Shown here: in pieces, positions 34,099-45,358 of the stretch | Numbering within the stretch: position 1 is the first letter of the stretch | Layout of the letters: each line of letters begins with the position of its first letter | Origin: Gambelia wislizenii | Lineage: Eukaryota > Chordata > Lepidosauria > Squamata > Crotaphytidae | DNA: 64,000 nucleotides | Assembly: GCA_030847615.1 (NCBI GenBank) | Contig: JAUMIR010000004.1 | Span: 73,811,001 to 73,875,000 of the forward strand | Direction: 5' to 3' | Position numbers and translations under genes: made by a program | Notes under the pieces: generated by a model | Databases searched by the model: none | The model's input: the letters and a program-made list of their open reading frames with translations, nothing else | Told to the model about the DNA's origin: nothing

Positions 34099-34296
34099 TT
34101 TCATTGTTGCCGCCAGGTGGGTGATAGAAAGACAGGCCCAGGGAGATTATGGCTGCTATTTCCAAGATGATTAATGTAACATCCTGCAGTGCTTCCCAGA
34201 CTAACTGCAGGAAAGTTTTGGCCTTTTTGGGTGGAATGAAGTTCTGGCCAAATGCTTGCCTTCTTTTCTCCAAATCCGCAGGATTTCCTGATAGGC
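34099..34296 (-). CDS. ATP2B4: Plasma-membrane Ca2+-ATPase, internal coding exon (N-terminal region and first membrane helix)
   Basis: This 198-bp exon has acceptor tgcttgcag just above 34296 and donor GTGAGTAA from 34098. It encodes [38 protein letters not shown] and the first transmembrane helix ([19 protein letters not shown]), then [21 protein letters not shown] matches PMCA4. HPPG is nearer PMCA2, so the paralogue call depends on this exon and the next together. It is phase 1 at both ends and joins in frame to the exon at 16371-16628, making a split Met codon. The upstream exon with the start Met was not found in the window. Confidence 0.94.
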
Positions 34297-36059
34297 CTGC
34301 AAGCAAGGAAGAGACAAATAAGAGGTGTGGTCAAGGAAACACACGTGTTTGATACTTATTTCAAAACTCATTTTCCTTCATCTCCCATAGGTCTGATTAT
34401 ACTATTTCAGCAGTACTTCCCACTGTATCAAACCTGGAGCTCTCAGGTGGTAAATGCTGCCCTGCATTTACATGTCATGAACACAAACATAGTAGCTGAA
34501 ACAAACCAAAGGCATTCTGAATGGAGGGTGACAGAGACACAAAGAAGCAAAAGCCACAGTTAACTCATGCTGTAGTTTTGAGAAGCTTTGGCATCTCTAA
34601 ACAGAATGCCTTTATCTGTGTTTGAATGAACAGCATCCTGACAATCACACCCACCTATTACTAAGCTTCAATGTATCACAACTGGAAAAGCCATAAAATG
34701 TGCAATCACCATTGGTTCCGGCTAGGGAAAAATCCAGTGGTTTATGCCTGAGAAGACCTCTTGCAGCATTATTTTTGTTACATTTCTCAGATTCTTATAA
34801 GCATTTTTGTCATGTCATTGCTCCTTACCAGGCTGCAAGGTGTATCATCCTTCTGTAATGGAAATACGTATGTTGTTTCTCCCTAAAAGGTAGGTTTCCT
34901 TGCATGCATGTTTACTAACGTATGGATATTTATACATTTTCTCCTTTCATTAATGCATGTGTCAACACATTTTTCAAACATGCATTTCTAGTTGTATACA
35001 ATTTTTTAGCTGTACATTTTTCTTTGCTGAAACATACAATAATCCTTGGAAATTTGTTCCACTGCCAGTCTTAACAGGTGTGAAATGAATTTCTTCATAC
35101 TGAAATATGAACCCAATGATTTTCTTTTCCATCCCTATTCATATCCCTCCCTGGTTCATTTCAAACTATAATATATGCAAAACTAACCAATCCACCCCAA
35201 AGGACAGTTGCATAAATTGGTAGTGATTCCTGTGGGTGCCTTTTGGATTTTTTTTCCTTATAGCTCTTTGCCTGCCCCTCCACATCCCACCTTATCACTC
35301 CCAATTAAATCTTGGGTTAGGGCAGGGAACTATGTTTTTAGAAAACTCTGTGCACAATATATTAGGCATAGTTGAAAACTATTATGTAAAGTAAACAAAT
35401 GCAACACGCTTGGCATAATTTGTTTTAATCAGGAAACTGAGATTTTTTGATATGTACACAAAGTCCCATCATAAAATACATGACTACTATAGGCTACTTT
35501 CCATTTTACAGCTTTCACACAGGAAGTTAGATCACCCTGTATATTTGCTGCCAAACATGTTATTGTAGGAAGGGATTTTATATTTTGTTTGTTTGTGAGA
35601 CAAACAAGTGCATGTTCAAGAATTCAAGGAGAGGCTAAACATCCCCCCATTTGACACCTGAGCAGAAAACAGAATACATCCTTTCCCACATGAGGATTTC
35701 CACCATGGGAGTAATTTGTACTTATATTCAAGGAAAGGGACTGACTGTATATAAAAGGCATTGCTCACTTCTCTAGCATATTAATGACAAGAAGCAGATA
35801 CTGTTACTTTATGGCAGGGATGGGCAAAGCGCAGCCCCCTAGAAGTTGCTGGAATGAAACTCCCATCAATCCTAGAAAACACAGCCAACGGTTAAGGAAG
35901 CTGGGAACTGCAGTTGAACAACTGAAGGGTCACAATTTGCTCACCCCATCTTATGAGGAAAACTGCACCAAAGGAAAGATAGATACCTACAAGCAATAAG
36001 GAGGGCTCTCCTATACCACCCCAATATTCTGTTAGATGCAAATAAATGAAGAAAAAAAA
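34297..36059. other. Upstream intron, one MITE
   Basis: No upstream ATP2B4 exon was found. A MITE-like copy at 35813-35924 is listed separately. The rest is AT-rich and unassigned. Confidence 0.5.
35813..35924. repeat. hAT-type MITE, degraded
   Basis: It opens ggcagggatgggcaaagc and contains gaaactcccatcaatcctag and gctgggaactgcagttgaac, a diverged version of the common hAT MITE body. No clean target duplication was seen. Confidence 0.5.
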
Positions 36060-37480
36060 AACTACATCCATGTATATTTCACAGGGAGAGCATTCTTTTT
36101 GAGGACCGTACACTAGATGCATCCAAATCCCTGTCCAATTCATGATTGAAGGAACTGTTGAGGTTCCTGTTGATCGTGTCTTAGGATGTAGTTGTGGGAG
36201 AGAGCTGGTCCTTGGTGGTACCAGAGGTGGACTATTCGGTGGTGGAGGTGGTAATGGCTTGACTGGTACAGTAGATTGTTGAAGAGGCAATTGTCTTGGT
36301 GGTTGTTGAGCAGGTGAAAGTATACAATGGTGAAAGTAGGGAAGGTCGTAGATGTGGTGTAGGTATGGGTCCCTGATGGGGTAGCAGAAGTCTCCATAGG
36401 GCCTATGTGGTGAGTAGTGGTGTGAAGGTGATCTTGATTGTGTCCTATATTTGTGATTTATGGGACTGTGATATAGGGAGCGGTGAGCCCTGTGGTGTCC
36501 TGTCCCTTGGGTCATGTTCCAAGGAGTGGTCTCTGGAGGGGGGATCCCATGAGTAATGGTTCCTGGGATGGCACCTGCCATGGGAATCTCACCATGGGCA
36601 TCCATGGTCAGAAGCTGAGGAGCTCTGGTCTCGTGAGTCCTGACCCCGCGGAACCTGGTCCATAGAGTGGGTGTGGTCCCTCGAATCATGGTGTCTGGGA
36701 TGTGGGGATCAAGAATCCATGTTACCAGAGGGGCTCCTGTGTGGGACAGGAGAGTGTCATGGTGAATCTCCAGAGTAAAAGTGGTCTCTGTCTAAGTGGA
36801 GATCCAGGAGAGATCAAGGTGAGATGGGGAGCTGGTCATGAATCAGGGCTTGTGTTGGCTGATCATGGAGATCAGGTTGTTGTTGGCCCAAAGGGATATC
36901 CCTTTCAAGGTCCACCACCTCTCCTTCAGATAAGGATTCCATGGGGATTATGATGATCTGTGAACCCACTAGAGAAGGTATTCTGCCAGGGGTTGAGGGG
37001 GTTGCGGACGCTCAATCATAAGTTCCGCAGGGGGTGGAAAATTGGAGGTTGAAATGTTGTTGGGTTTTTTTCTTTTTCTTGTGGCATTTTTTGGGATCTT
37101 TTGAAGCCTTGGGGTTCGAAGGAGCCTCCTGTTCGACGGCCCCACTAGAATCCACTTTCAAAACTTTGTGGCTTGGACCTGATGAATTCGACAGGTTATC
37201 AAGCAGGGAGCATTTCGTCATGATTCAGATTGAAGAGCCCAAAATGTGTGGTGGAGATTTCAGGGGCACCAAGACGGTAGTCGTTCGAGGGACCGAGGGC
37301 TTTAAGGCTTGTTTGTATAGAAGTGCCTTTAGCCTGGAATCTCAGTTCTTTTGAACTTGTGGGGTAAACGTTTTACATATAGAGCAAGTTCCCACATTGT
37401 GGCCTTCCCCTAAACATAGGAGGCAGCATGAATGACCATTGTGGGCCAGCATTTTGGCACCGCAGGTCAGGCATCTTTTA
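36060..37480 (-). pseudogene. Retrotransposon gag-like gene remnant with a Cys/His cluster
   Basis: Read from the high end, the frame opens with CLTCGAKMLAHNGHSCCLLC, then LGEGHNVGTCSICK, a Cys/His cluster like that of vertebrate DIRS-type gag proteins. A Ser/Lys-rich segment follows (KKCHKKKKKTQQ), then a long charged and proline-rich stretch (HHYSPHRPYGDFCYP, VKPLPPPPPNSPPLVPP) ending near 36060. Stops and frame changes are frequent. No RT or recombinase accompanies it, so family placement is tentative. It is a different gag type from the one at 13916-15978. Confidence 0.55.
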
Positions 37481-37839
37481 AAAGATGTAGCTGAGGGGGT
37501 GAGCATGGTAGCTACCATGGGAGAGTCCTGTGCTGAAGAAAAGGTCTGTTACCATTGTAGAGAGAATAAGTTCGTTGTCCATTAGAAAAATCCGTGAAAA
37601 TAGTCTGTAGTCACAAATGGAAAGTGAAACGAGCGTTTCCTTAAGTGCTGCTAGTGCAGTGGATGGAAAGGAACTGGAGCGAGAGGCGGGAACCCTGCTG
37701 GGTAGAGCTGCAAGACGGATGGGGCTACCACCAAAAATCACTGCATAATAGCTCTAGAAGGTTCCAAAGATCTACTGTGCAGGCGCAGATAACCCATATG
37801 TGTGAGTCACAGAAACCATGAAAAAAAACACAAAAACAT
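37481..37839. other. Probable 5' flank of the gag-like fragment, otherwise unassigned
   Basis: It could include the leader of the retrotransposon remnant, but no terminal repeat was identified. Confidence 0.3.
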
Positions 37840-37940
37840 TTTACTATGCCATTATATATAATGGGACCTGAGCACCTATGGATTTTGGTATCTACGTGGG
37901 GTCCTGGAACCAAACCCCAATGGATACCAACGGCCCACTG
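37840..37940. mobile_element. Tigger-like element, one end only
   Basis: The text tatggattttggtatctacg, ggtcctggaaccaaacccca and cggcccactg followed by TA matches the right half of the elements at 1325 and 43720. The left terminal repeat is missing. Confidence 0.65.
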
Positions 37941-38424
37941 TACTCCATTTGAGAGGGCATCCTCATTTCTTTCCCTTCCCCAACTGAGCTGAACCCAGCT
38001 GTTTCTCTATAGTTTGAATCACTTCCTTCCTCCTCCCTTCCTCACCAGTAGCAGCATGAGCCCCTCCCGAGGCTTAACAGCTGTCAGGCAGTGGGAAGGT
38101 CTGGAACTGCACATACAGAGCTATGCACACACGTAGCCAGTGTATGTTAATTAGACTATGACTGATACGGGGAAATATTATAACATTAAAAAATGCAGAG
38201 GTGCTTAATAATTTTTATCCTGCATCCATTCTATTTATTTCAGAAAGATCAAGAGAGAGGCTGAAAGCTGGTGACATGTTTAGCAACATGCTAACCACTC
38301 TGCCATGCTAGCTTTCATTTGGCAATATCAAAATGTTTGCAGGTTGCTGGTAATGTCAAAGCCTCTGCAAAGGCCACCTATTACTTGAGTAAAGGACCTG
38401 CTCTATTAAAAAATAGAATTGACA

Positions 38425-38464
<40 letters not shown>

Positions 38465-39468
38465 ACATTTTGAGTGCTTCCCCAAATTCTAGTCACTGAG
38501 CCCTATGTGGACTAGAGCTATACACTCATTCCCTTGAATATGATCATTCCAGCTCTTTTGGCCTTCTCCCAATAATAGTTTCTAGAACTCCCATGTCCTA
38601 CCTAAGTGAGAACCAGAGCTTGGCAGCTCCCACCATACTTTGCTTGGGCAGGAAAGGTCACAATAATGCTCCTCCATAGTAACAGTCTGGATGCCACTTT
38701 CTTTGGCATATGGGATGCTGCTGGAGGTTCCCAGCAGGCTTGGCAAGCTCTCTGACTGGTGACTTACATCTCTCCTCTCCTTCTCTTCAGGATAAAGGGG
38801 GAAGGGAAGGAAGAATCTCCTCAAGCTATTGGAGCATGAACACATGTCCAGAGTCATGAAAGAAAGCAATACTGTATTGCTTCTTCCCTACCTTTCAAAA
38901 GCAAGCAAAAGCAAGCTAGGAAACAGAAAAGTGTGTTTCCTATAAAGAGAGAAAGAAGACGTAAAATACTTCAATACAAGCTGCTGGGTTTCTAGCTCTG
39001 AAGGACGAAAGAACAGGTGGGCACCAGCTCCACACACACACACACACACACAAAAGGAGTCTATGTTATTATATTACCCAAGGCTCTTCTTCTCCTACTG
39101 TGATATTTTCTAAGCCAATCTTCACTAGGCTGAGTACTGCTAGCTGGTCCAGGAGCAGAGATGGGAAACAGACCCAACTGGGCTTTCACGCCAAGGACTG
39201 GACTAAAAAGAGGCTTTAAGAAAAACTTCCTCTTCAAATAGGAGAAAGTACATTACTAGGGAATAGTTATGGCTGCCAGCTTCAGCAGCTTTAAAATGCA
39301 ATTTAAATATATTCCATGACAATGAGGTTAGCAAGCGCTGCCAGGATGTCTTTATTTTACCTCCTCTATCACAGGCAGTAGATCTCTGAATACTAGTTAT
39401 CAGGAAACATGAGTGGAAGGGCATTACTATCTCCACATCCTGCTTGTGGATGTCCCACAGACATCTGA
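37941..39468. other. Intron with two CA-type microsatellites
   Basis: A compound (AC)n(GA)n run lies at 38422-38464 and an (AC)n run at 39031-39052. No gene was recognised. Confidence 0.6.
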
Positions 39469-39684
39469 GGCCCTTTCACACTACACAATTATAGCTCTAT
39501 GATTCCACTATAACTGCCACAGCAGCATGCTGTAGCATCTTGGATTCTGCACTTTAGGGAGGAACATTTAAAATTATCTGCCAGAGTGCTTTACTAACTC
39601 ACCAAACTGCAACCCCGGGATTCCATAGGCTAAAGCAGTTAAAGTGAAATCATAGTGCGGTAATTATGTTGTGTGAAAGGGGCC
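39469..39684. mobile_element. MITE with long terminal inverted repeats
   Basis: The left end ggccctttcacactacacaa and the complement of the right end (ggcccctttcacacaacata) agree over about 40 bp, including cactatgatt on the inner side. It has no ORF. The superfamily is undecided, since flanking duplications are unclear. Confidence 0.65.
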
Positions 39685-40796
39685 CCGGTTGATGACTGTG
39701 TGAACAGAATGTTGGGACAGACAGGGCCCTGGCCTGATGCAGCAGCAGAGTTTTTCTTATGTTCTCTTCTTATGATAAAACAGTCTGCTTTGGGAGGCTT
39801 CAGTGAAAGGGAACCAAGTGCTTTGCCACCAAACTTCACCTCTATGTGCCATTAATGAGATTCTCTTCATGGTGATCTTTTGACTTGCCTTGTCTTGCCT
39901 CGCACAAAGTGAGAAAATGCTGAAGGCCAGCATGGGTGAGAAAAATGTAGAGAGGGAAAAGAAAACCAACTTGCATATAGAAAGAAAGACTTGTATACAA
40001 ACATTCTGAAGCTGTATTACATAAATCTCAGTAAGACAAGCACAGCCCTGTCAATTATCTTTCAGGAAAGTGCTTCTTATAGTTGTTTTATACATTCTTT
40101 ATGAACCAGAGTACTTTCTCCACATTTCTCCTGCAAGATATGACATGTTTCACAAAGGCATAGAAATGATTCCCCAAAGCACTTGTATGTTCCTCTTTCC
40201 AGAATGAAAATAGAAGCCTCCTGGAAGGAGACTGTAAGACCTGCTCTACTAAGAATAATAATAACAAATAGGTCAAAAGTAGAGAAATGTATTCAACATG
40301 ACTTTAAGGAGCAGTTCCTCCTCCTTCTCTTACCTTGCTTAAACTCCTCTCTTAGCGAGAACAAAAGCACTCGAATGCACATGAAATTCAAATAGGTTTG
40401 TATAATCATGAGCCTGAAATTTCATGCTTATAACCAAGGGTGGGGAAAAGTTAACCCTCCAATTGTTACAACCTCAGCTTCTATTATCCCTTACCACTGG
40501 TCCTGTTGTCTGGAGCTTCTTGGAGCTGAAATCTATAACATCTAGAGGCCAAAGGATACCCTCACCCATACCACAGCTTTCCAAACAACTACTCCACTAA
40601 AACAGTTTCAGTGTTTTAGTTTCAGCTCTGTAGGATTTTTATTTATTTATTTATTTGTAATAGATTCCCAATGGGGAATGACATACAGTAACGAAACTTC
40701 ATGTGTATTTTACTAGAAAGCCTTAGAAGCAGTTTCCACTGCCTCCCTGCCTCCCTGGGTGGACAAACTGCAGCCTTGGAGGGAGTCACATGTGGT
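39685..40796. other. Intron, no feature recognised
   Basis: Short ORFs only. A tttattta tract lies near 40638-40656. Confidence 0.45.
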
Positions 40797-40804
40797 CCTA
40801 AGGC

Positions 40805-41030
40805 CAGGACCGGTTTAAGGAATTTTAGGGGGCCCTGCAATGCTTTAGTTGGAGGGGGATATGTTTATCTCAGGTCAATGTAACCTAACTCAACCTAAGC
40901 TATTCACAGTACAGGATATTCAGATTATTACTAATAATGTTTTTGAAGGAGGAGGGTTACTACAGGGGCCCCACACAATGATGGGGGGCCCTGCGGAGGC
41001 TGACGTCATTGGTGCCTTAAAGTGGCCCTG
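40805..41030 (-). mobile_element. hAT MITE, second copy of the family at 24107-24311
   Basis: The ends CAGGACCGGTTTAAGG and CCTTAAAGTGGCCCTG are inverted. The 8-bp duplication is cctaaggc/cctaagac (40797-40804, 41031-41038). The interior (aagctattcacagtacagga) is the reverse complement of the other copy. Confidence 0.82.
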
Positions 41031-41038
41031 CCTAAGAC

Positions 41039-41754
41039 TGTTTTGTGACCCTCAAGCCTCCAGGAGCATCAGACATCATTTTTAAAAGTTTCCAGCCCAC
41101 CCTCACTCTATTTAACATAAAAATACTTGCTTTTCAGAAACAGAAGTAGGCTTCTGACCACTTAGTGCTTTGTTTTTTCATTTCTTTTTTCACACTTTTT
41201 GGCAGAATGTTCAGCCCAATTGAAATGGCACAACTCTGTAATAACCCATTCCTAGAAAACCAGTTTTAATATTTACATCTAACACGAACTTCTCCGCTTA
41301 TATTTCTTCCATGGAAATAATGCCATTAATGTTTGCATGAAAGAAAAACAATCACATTGGAAGAATGCTGCTGCTCACACAAATGGCCATTCCAGTCTCA
41401 CTCTCAGGTGGTGATGAACCCTCTGGTCCCTGCTGCTGTGCAATACACCTGTACCTTGCAGCTCTCTGGTGGTTTACCTTCTCCCATGTCCATGGTGGTT
41501 TTGAGACTGTGGGCTGCAGCAGGAGGCAGTCCCCTATTCCAGTCAATTACCAAAATATAGTTTGATAAAAATCATCCATTCAGTCTGGTATCAGCTCCCT
41601 GGTCTTGATATATGGACATACCTCAATTAACACAGCCACTGACAAAGAAGCTCCTTTTTACAAAGTCTTTTTATGCGCACCCTGCTCCCCTTTTCCTTAC
41701 CCCCCTCATTTTCTGTTTAGTTGAACATTCTTTAGCAGTATCAGTATTGGAGGA
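41039..41754. other. Intron, no feature recognised
   Basis: No exon or named repeat was found. Confidence 0.4.
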
Positions 41755-43145
41755 TGGTGAAGGTGGGCTGGAGAAACACAGACTTTTACTACCGGGTTGT
41801 AGTAGTCTGCATGCAGTAAACTATGCAATAAAGTCTGAGCTGGGAAAGAGCAGGATTCTATTCTAGCTGATCCTACTGTAGCTCTGTGTGCCTTCCTACA
41901 ACAGGAAAGGTAAAACAGCAGCCGACTCCAGAATCCCTTACTGACCATGTGTGAACAACTACACCCAGAGAGAAGGGGAGAGCAGATAAGGCTACCTACA
42001 ACAAGAAAGGTAAACAGCAGCTGCCTCCAGAATCTCTTAGGGCTTGTGTACATAATCAAATACCCCAAATCCTCATGCTGCAATCATGCCCCTGAATCTG
42101 CTGCAATCAGACCACATATGACATGGCGTTTATCCATATCTTGGGCTATCTGGCCACATGTGTCATAGCCCAGATTTGCAGCATTTTGGGATATCTTACC
42201 AGGATGTACAGCATGTGGGATTCAGGATTTTCTGTGGAGTTTCGTCCGCTACCACAGTTGCCGCCATGGTGACCAATTTTAAAATTCTGGAGCCAGTTCC
42301 TGGAGGAAGGAAGAGGTTTTCTCCCTTCCCCTAGCTCAGCAGCACTGCCTCCACCCAATGTCTCATTTCCCTGTCACAGGAAGAGGTGCTTGAAGAAAGT
42401 GACAGAAGCACTTCAAGGAAGTGATGAGTGATAGGAGAATGGGCGGAGGCAGTGCTGACGAGCTAGGGGGAAGGAGAAAAAAACCCCCTTCTTTAAAATT
42501 GGTCATGGTGGCAGAGGTGGATGTAACTCCACAGGGACAGTGTAGACATATCCCTGTGGAGTATAACATGCAGTGGCTTCGGAGGGGGGGATGCAGGGGC
42601 ATGCAGGCAAAACTTCATTATGAGTTTTTGCCCCACATGTAGACAAGCCCTTACTGACCATGTGAGAACAACTACACTGAGCAGGATGGGGATACCAGAT
42701 AAGGTTGCCTACAACAGGAAAGGTAAACAGGAGCTACTCCAGAATCCCTTATGACCCTCTGTGAACAACTACACTGAGAGAGAAGGACAGAGCAGGAAAG
42801 GCTATCTCAGCAGCTATGCCCAGAATGTTTTTTAAAAAGCACACATCTATAAGTCTGGGCACCAAAATGCAAATCATATGAAAAGTGGAGGTTAGTGGAA
42901 GGCCAAGTCACCCCTGGATGCATTTTGGAAGATGCCTTCAAGTGGTCTTTAGAAGGCTCAAAATGGTTTTGTTTACACCTGGCCCAGCTGTTTTCATTTC
43001 ATATGAGCATATTGCTAGTTTTGGATAAAAAGTTTGCTGAAGCATGTTGAACTGCTCTTCATTTTTTTGTGGTCTAGAAACGTATCCCTATTCTTTCCAT
43101 GTTATTTCTACCTCTGGTACCAAATTTTCTCTTAAAGAAGTACGG
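41755..43145 (+). repeat. Unclassified interspersed repeat, copy 1 (inverse copy at 54390-54965)
   Basis: Excluding the insert at 42040-42650, this stretch matches the reverse complement of 54390-54965. Landmarks are ggttgtagtagt, gatcctactgtagct, aaaaagtttgctgaagcatg and ggtaccaaattttct. A block with ctgaccatgtg...acaactacac and the following aaaggtaaacagNagct occurs twice or more, giving a local tandem. It has no coding signature. It might be part of an LTR element. Confidence 0.6.
42040..42650. mobile_element. Harbinger-like foldback element inserted in the repeat
   Basis: The ends GGGCTTGTGTAC and GTAGACAAGCCC are inverted. TTA flanks both sides (42037-42039, 42651-42653), fitting the 3-bp duplication of PIF/Harbinger elements. 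The interior is itself roughly palindromic: accaattttaaaatt with cctagctcagcagcactgcc on the left is matched in inverse by ggcagtgctgacgagctagg and tttaaaattggt on the right. No transposase is encoded. Confidence 0.75.
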
Positions 43146-43719
43146 TAATGTGCAGAACCATGTTTACTTCCTAATGTGAAGTACACTTGTATAGCAGGTA
43201 TGGAGAAGCATAGTCCCTAGTTTAAAAGTAAGTTGTTTTCTACAGAGAACTCTGGCCAAAAAAACAAACAAAACAAACAAAAAACAAATCCCAAAGCAAA
43301 AACAAAACACAAACTGGCAGCTGTCCTGCAACAGAAGAATCAACCAAGTCTGGTTTTCATATTATCAACAAAAAGGTATAGGCTGAGAGGTCCATAAGGG
43401 CTGCTGGGCCACTGTATACCTCTGGAAGGGTTGAAATGGGGTTTTTAACCCCCTCCCTTTTAGTACTCTTGCAGTGTGTTTTTGCACATTTTCCTAAATT
43501 CGTTTCCTTCTTCACTACATGATCTCAACCAATCAAGACAATGACTGGATGACAACAAAAAAAGCTAACAGCACTATTCTTGCTTTCAATGGGATGGGGA
43601 GGGAACACATCTACACTGGCAAGGAAACCAAAATGTATGTTTCTGCTAACCTTCTTTTACTTCCACATCACAGGGTAGCAAAACACAAAGCATTTACTCC
43701 ACTGCTTTAGCAAGAGGTA

Positions 43720-43929
43720 CAGTGGGCCCTTGATATCCACTGGGGTTTGGTTCCAGGACCTCCCACGGATACCAAAATCCATGGATGCTCAAGTCTCATT
43801 ATATACAATGGCATAGTACAATGATAAAATTAAGGTTTGCTTCTTTGAATTTATTTTTTTGGGAATGTTTTCAAGCCGTGGATGACAGAATCTGTGGATG
43901 CCAAATCTGTGGAATCACAGGGCTGACTG
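43720..43929. mobile_element. Tigger/pogo-like non-autonomous DNA element
   Basis: The left end CAGTGGGCCCTTGATATCCA and the complement of the right end (CAGTCAGCCCTG) are related. The body contains gtttggttccaggacctccc and aaaatccatggatgctcaag. A TA precedes it. The right flank has drifted. Confidence 0.75.
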
Positions 43930-45347
43930 ACTAACTTTATCCAGCTTTTAAGACTATAAAGCTTATGGTACAGTGAAATGGTACAGTGAAACTTTGAGTT
44001 TAAAAAATATGTGCCTGAAAATATCACAGGGCTTTAATTCAATCTAGAATTTGCCAATAATGTAGTACAGTACATAACACCTATGTGAATGGATTTGGTT
44101 TTATTCTAAACAAGCAGATCAAAGCCCAAATCCAATTGCTAGATTGAATGAAAGCACAGTCAGTGGATCAATGGAACTCACATAACTCTTGACTTACACA
44201 GTTCCTACTGATTCAGTGGGTTTACTCTAGTCCAGACTAACAATTGTAAATAAGAACTGAAAATGGGAAATATTAACTGGCATTCCATGTATGGGGTTTG
44301 CATACGTCTATGCTTCTCCTTTCTGTAACCTGGGGTTAAAAGAGATCTTAAATGATAGTTAAATGCTTTCCTTTGTGTTCCCTCTTGCATTAGCATTAAT
44401 ACTGGAAGACTGGAGAGGAGACCTTTTGAACTTTTCTCAGTGTCTTGACATAGTCAACCAAAGCAGGCAAGGGAGAATTATGTTCTTGTACATGTCTAGA
44501 AATAGGCATGTCCAGCTGAAGTATAAACTAGTACCAACTGCTGTGAAGATCTTTCCACAGCTACCTCATTCCTGAGATTAACACATTTATACTTTCCCTT
44601 GGGAATTGGGCTTGTCTCCCACCCTCCTAATGAAGGGAGATATTTTCCTTTTGTTTTCTCCTTCTGTCAACTTCTGACAGCTTCTAGAACCTAGGTGGAC
44701 AAACATATAAAATCCATGGCAAGATAAAACTTCTGGCTTTCTCCTGGAAGGCATAAAAGCACCCTACCTTCCCGTGAACCTGCACCTCAGAGCAGCATCC
44801 TGTCATAATCAGGAAGCTCTTACAGAGATACTGGGGTGTGTGCATAAGCTTTCATTTCCTTGTATAGGCTGAGATCCTATTCCCTTGTTGAACAGCAGAA
44901 AACGGCACTTGCATGGTTATGCTGTAGTACTGGGCTGGGCCATTGTACAACACACAGCACAGCCATGTACTTTCCTGTTACGAAAGAGTTACTCCAACTC
45001 ACTGCCTGGTGTTAAGGACTGCACTTTCCAAACCTCTCAAGCAGGCCTGCAAGACTTGCACAAGAGCATTACAGGATTTGTATCACACTAAACAGGTTGC
45101 CACCATTATCTAACTTTCAAGAAAATCCAACTGCATGAAGAGCAGTATTTTAGACTGGCAGAAGTCAACAGCAGGATTCCAGCCAAAGTTTATTATCTTC
45201 ACTTATTTTCTATAACTCTAATCAATACATTTTGGGTTATGATTTCACATAAGAGATTTGTTTTTCCTGACTATCCTCAAATGTGCTTGATGAAGGCTTG
45301 AGTGGAGCACACCTCTTTACAAGGAACACTCATATTTGTAAATAATT
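43930..45347. other. Intron, no feature recognised
   Basis: No exon or confidently named repeat lies before the LINE insertion. Confidence 0.45.
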
Positions 45348-45358
45348 ACATAGAGATA

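Noticed and set aside
35892..36689. A 265-residue proline-rich ORF as a host gene exon
   Set aside because: It lies downstream of a gag-type Cys/His cluster in the same orientation, is continued by broken frames, and has no splice borders.
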